This document shows positions 61,776 through 64,000 of a stretch of 64,000 nucleotides of DNA, piece after piece. Both the position numbers and the translations under genes were made by a program. The notes under the pieces are model-generated. The model saw nothing but the letters and a program-made list of their open reading frames with translations, searched no databases and was not told where the DNA came from. This stretch comes from Erythrobacter sp. F6033 (GTDB taxonomy: Bacteria > Pseudomonadota > Alphaproteobacteria > Sphingomonadales > Sphingomonadaceae): NCBI RefSeq assembly GCF_023016005.1, contig NZ_JALKAZ010000001.1, positions 2,232,001 to 2,296,000 of the forward strand, written 5' to 3'. Positions within the stretch are counted from its first letter, which is position 1. Each line of letters starts with the position of its first letter.

Positions 61776-62633
61776 TCAGTTTACGGCCGATTCGGTGGGA
61801 TCTGCTCTCGCCAACAACGCCGTAGCCGATATGGGCTCATCGCCGATTGCTATGGGTTCTTCGGCCAATTTGGGCACTTCACGCCCGCCGATTGTAATGA
61901 CCAACGCGTCTGGTCTTCCCGTGTTGATACGGGGTTCGGCGACATTTGCCGGCAAATCGAATGAATCGCCCGCGCTCATAAGACCTTCGAAAATAGGTTC
62001 GCGTGTTTGCTCGTAATCGGCGTCATAAAAGCGGACCCAAAGTTCATCCATGGCAGTGAATACAACTTGACCCGAAGCGTCAGGAGCACTCGCTGCGGCG
62101 CTCTGTTCGGCGGCATTCTCGCCAGAGAGAGCTTCGCCGGTCTGGGAATCATCCGCAGAGCCTTCCGCGATAAGAGGCTCTAGGCCGTCACCAGCCCCGA
62201 AATAGGTGCTGTAGAAGAAGTAAATTCCAACCGCGAGGATGAGAGCCGCGAGCGCACCGAACCAAGCAAGACCAGCCGATGGGAGTTTACCTGGATCGCC
62301 GGGTTCCATGCCCCCCGCAAGGGCAGACTGCCGACTATAACCGCCCGCCAAATCTTCTCGCACGGCATCGGCGATCTCTGATTCGTTTAAGCCAACCACC
62401 CGCGCATACGATCGGGCAAATCCTATCGCATAGGTGCGCGATGGCAGTTTATCGAAGGTGCTGTTCTCGATAGTCTCAAGATGACGGAGTGGAATGCGAG
62501 TTTCAGCCGCAACATGCGACAACTCCAACCCCTTTTCCTCACGCGCGGTGCGCAGACGGTCGCCCGCAGTCCGTGCTTCTGCAACAGGTTCTTCGGTCAG
62601 CTCTTCGCTGCTATTATCTTGCTCGCTATCCAT
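61776..62633 (-). CDS. RodZ-like HTH membrane protein
   Basis: This 285-residue protein has a cytosolic HTH_25 domain at about 22-90 (AGDRLRTAREEKGLELSHVAAETRIPLRHLETIENS in short pieces), one membrane helix at about 120-145, and a periplasmic DUF4115-type domain (ELWVRFYDADYEQTREPIFEGLMSAGDSFDLP in pieces). This is the RodZ plan. RodZ bridges MreB to the elongation machinery; many alphaproteobacterial members are only called HTH-domain proteins. The start at 62633 (MDSEQDNS) was chosen; ATG at 62645 is an alternative. It lies 131 bp downstream of the ptsP stop. Confidence 0.83.
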   Translation of the reverse strand: MDSEQDNSSEELTEEPVAEARTAGDRLRTAREEKGLELSHVAAETRIPLRHLETIENSTFDKLPSRTYAIGFARSYARVVGLNESEIADAVREDLAGGYSRQSALAGGMEPGDPGKLPSAGLAWFGALAALILAVGIYFFYSTYFGAGDGLEPLIAEGSADDSQTGEALSGENAAEQSAAASAPDASGQVVFTAMDELWVRFYDADYEQTREPIFEGLMSAGDSFDLPANVAEPRINTGRPDALVITIGGREVPKLAEEPIAIGDEPISATALLARADPTESAVN

Positions 62634-62763
62634 GACCCGTTCCACTTTAATGTGGTTTTTAGATTGTTCGGTGTCTCACAGAGAAACTTTGTGAGACACC
62701 GAGTCAAGGATTCGCTGCGCTGGCAAACGTAAATTGAGCCCAGCTAGCACACCAATCGATCTA

Positions 62764-64000
62764 TCAATCGACCTCTATGCCGCGCTCTTCCGCCCATGTA
62801 GTCAGCTCGCTGCGTATATTGATCGACGGGTCTGACAGCCAATCGGTCATAGCTGTGGTGATCTCCGCCAGATCGACCTTGCGTACCAACTCTTTGATCG
62901 GGCCAACTGCCGCAGGCGTTATGGACAGCCTCCGAAAGCCGATACCCAAGAGCGCGAGCGCTTCAAGACGGCGCCCCCCCATTTCACCGCAAACTCCCAC
63001 GTCCACATCGCTGCCGACAGAGTTCTGTATCACACGGCGCAGGAAGCGGAGGATTGATGGGCTAAGCCAGTCGTAGCGCTGCGCCAATTTCGGATTGGCG
63101 CGGTCTGCAGCGAACAGGAACTGCGTCAGATCATTTGTCCCGATCGAGAGAAAACTCAACTTCGGCAGCAGTAGATCAAGCACTTCTGCGAGAGCAGGCA
63201 CTTCGAGCATGGCGCCGAATTTGATCGATTCAGGCAATTGTTTCTTATTGGACCGCAGGAATGCAAGCTGCTCGTCGAACACAGCCTTCGCAGCATCAAA
63301 CTCCCATGGCTCAGAAACCATTGGGAACATTACATGCAGCGATCGACCAGCGCTCGCCTCTAACAATGCGCGGGCCTGCGCCTTCATCAACCCTTTGCGG
63401 GTCAAAGCAAGGCGCAATGCCCGCCAACCCATTGCCGGGTTCTCATCCTTATCTGCAATGTCTGATGCGAGGTAAGGTACCGATTTGTCACCGCCGATAT
63501 CGACTGTCCGGAAAATAACCGGCTTTTCGCCTGCTGCATCCAGCACATCGCGATAGAGGCGTGTCTGGCGTTCACGCTGCGGCAATGTTGCCGAGACAAG
63601 AAACTGAAATTCTGTGCGAAACAGTCCAACCCCGTCCGCGCCTGTCATGGCCAGCGAACTAATATCATCGCGCAGGCCTGCATTCATCATGACCTGAATT
63701 CGAGTGCCGCAGCGCGTGAATGGTTCAACATCGCGAAGGCTGGCATAGGCAGCTTGCTTTTCGCGTGTCTTGGCAAAGCGCGCTTCGAATGCCTCGGCAA
63801 CCGAGGTCGTTGGCCGGACGGTTGCGGTTGCGGCTGAAGCATCCAACAAAACTTCGTCGCCGTCGCGGATAATGCCGCGAACACCGCCCGCACGGCCAAG
63901 CACTGGCACACCCATCGACCGGGCTACGATCACGACATGCGCGGTCAACGAGCCTTCTTCCAGAATTACGCCTTTAAGCCGCCTTCGATCATATTCGAGC
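62764..64000 (-). CDS. ptsP: Enzyme I-Ntr (PtsP), C-terminal part; 5' end outside window
   Basis: The frame is open to base 64000, so the N-terminal GAF domain and start are missing. The visible 411 residues include the phosphohistidine region (LTAHVVIVARSMGVPVLG, with the active His in TAH), the TIM-barrel PEP-binding domain (GVGLFRTEFQFL, MVSEPWEF, SIGTNDLTQFL), and the active-site cysteine in VGVCGEMGG. EI-Ntr takes phosphate from PEP and passes it to NPr and EIIA-Ntr, a regulatory PTS. Fused GAF sensing of glutamine cannot be checked here. Confidence 0.93.
   Translation of the reverse strand, partial: LEYDRRRLKGVILEEGSLTAHVVIVARSMGVPVLGRAGGVRGIIRDGDEVLLDASAATATVRPTTSVAEAFEARFAKTREKQAAYASLRDVEPFTRCGTRIQVMMNAGLRDDISSLAMTGADGVGLFRTEFQFLVSATLPQRERQTRLYRDVLDAAGEKPVIFRTVDIGGDKSVPYLASDIADKDENPAMGWRALRLALTRKGLMKAQARALLEASAGRSLHVMFPMVSEPWEFDAAKAVFDEQLAFLRSNKKQLPESIKFGAMLEVPALAEVLDLLLPKLSFLSIGTNDLTQFLFAADRANPKLAQRYDWLSPSILRFLRRVIQNSVGSDVDVGVCGEMGGRRLEALALLGIGFRRLSITPAAVGPIKELVRKVDLAEITTAMTDWLSDPSINIRSELTTWAEERGIEVD

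Noticed and set aside
1..64000. CRISPR array, prophage, insertion sequence, toxin-antitoxin or plasmid partition locus
   Set aside because: No regularly spaced repeats, transposase, integrase, phage structural gene or att-like flank was seen. The ParA gene sits among cell-envelope genes with no ParB or replication protein, so I do not call it a plasmid remnant.

Overview
The window looks like chromosomal DNA of an alphaproteobacterium, most likely a sphingomonad close to Erythrobacter/Altererythrobacter. The evidence is ChpT (the CtrA-pathway phosphotransferase), a complete Entner-Doudoroff cluster, a trigger factor with a Lys/Ala/Pro-rich tail, TonB-dependent transport, a class A RNase P RNA and many stop/start-overlapping operons. 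I see no prophage, insertion sequence, plasmid backbone or CRISPR array. This is mostly core chromosome with a few accessory modules. The genus is inferred from gene style, not from a marker search.

Layout. 1-9.6 kb: the end of a GltB-like FMN protein, a TspO-related membrane protein, rnpB, aqpZ, a cytosolic amidase overlapping chpT, a GIY-YIG/JAMM fusion gene with a REP element at the seam, rluD, rpoH, an M20 peptidase and a P-loop kinase-like protein. 9.7-13.5 kb: a tightly overlapping run mtgA - CDF exporter - ECF sigma - anti-sigma, then a fasciclin-domain protein. 13.5-17.4 kb: a phosphatase-like gene abutting clpX, then clpP (with a possible heat-shock promoter) and an acyltransferase. 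17.6-22.9 kb: amidase, chemoreceptor, tig and tRNA-Leu. 23-26.3 kb: DUF3297, der, DUF2721, bfr and bfd under a Fur-like box. 26.3-31.8 kb: a DUF418 protein, then a Sel1-SPOR protein divergent from an orphan ParA, a ribbon-helix-helix-like protein and a TPR-SPOR lipoprotein.

31.8-36 kb: pyrB overlapping a dihydroorotase homologue that lacks the metal-binding HxH motif, then sppA. 36-44.3 kb: a split MacAB-TolC-type exporter, then a TetR regulator divergent from a TonB-dependent receptor with a perfect 23-bp palindrome between them. 44.3-51.2 kb: serS-surE, a K+ channel-like protein, a DUF1761 protein, rimO, a transglutaminase-like protein and a LacI-family regulator. 51.4-58.5 kb: zwf-edd-glk followed, in the same overlapping operon, by a very divergent PEP-carboxylase homologue. 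LacI-type palindromes lie between the regulator and zwf, so LacI probably controls glucose catabolism. 58.6-64 kb: an L,D-transpeptidase, tilS, a CpoB-like protein, a RodZ-like HTH membrane protein and the C-terminal part of PtsP (EI-Ntr).

The observations I rate highest are the PEPC-like protein with altered catalytic motifs inside the Entner-Doudoroff operon; the ParA/RHH/SPOR cluster, which resembles an undescribed positioning system; the REP-mediated GIY-YIG/JAMM fusion; and the PyrC homologue that looks non-catalytic.
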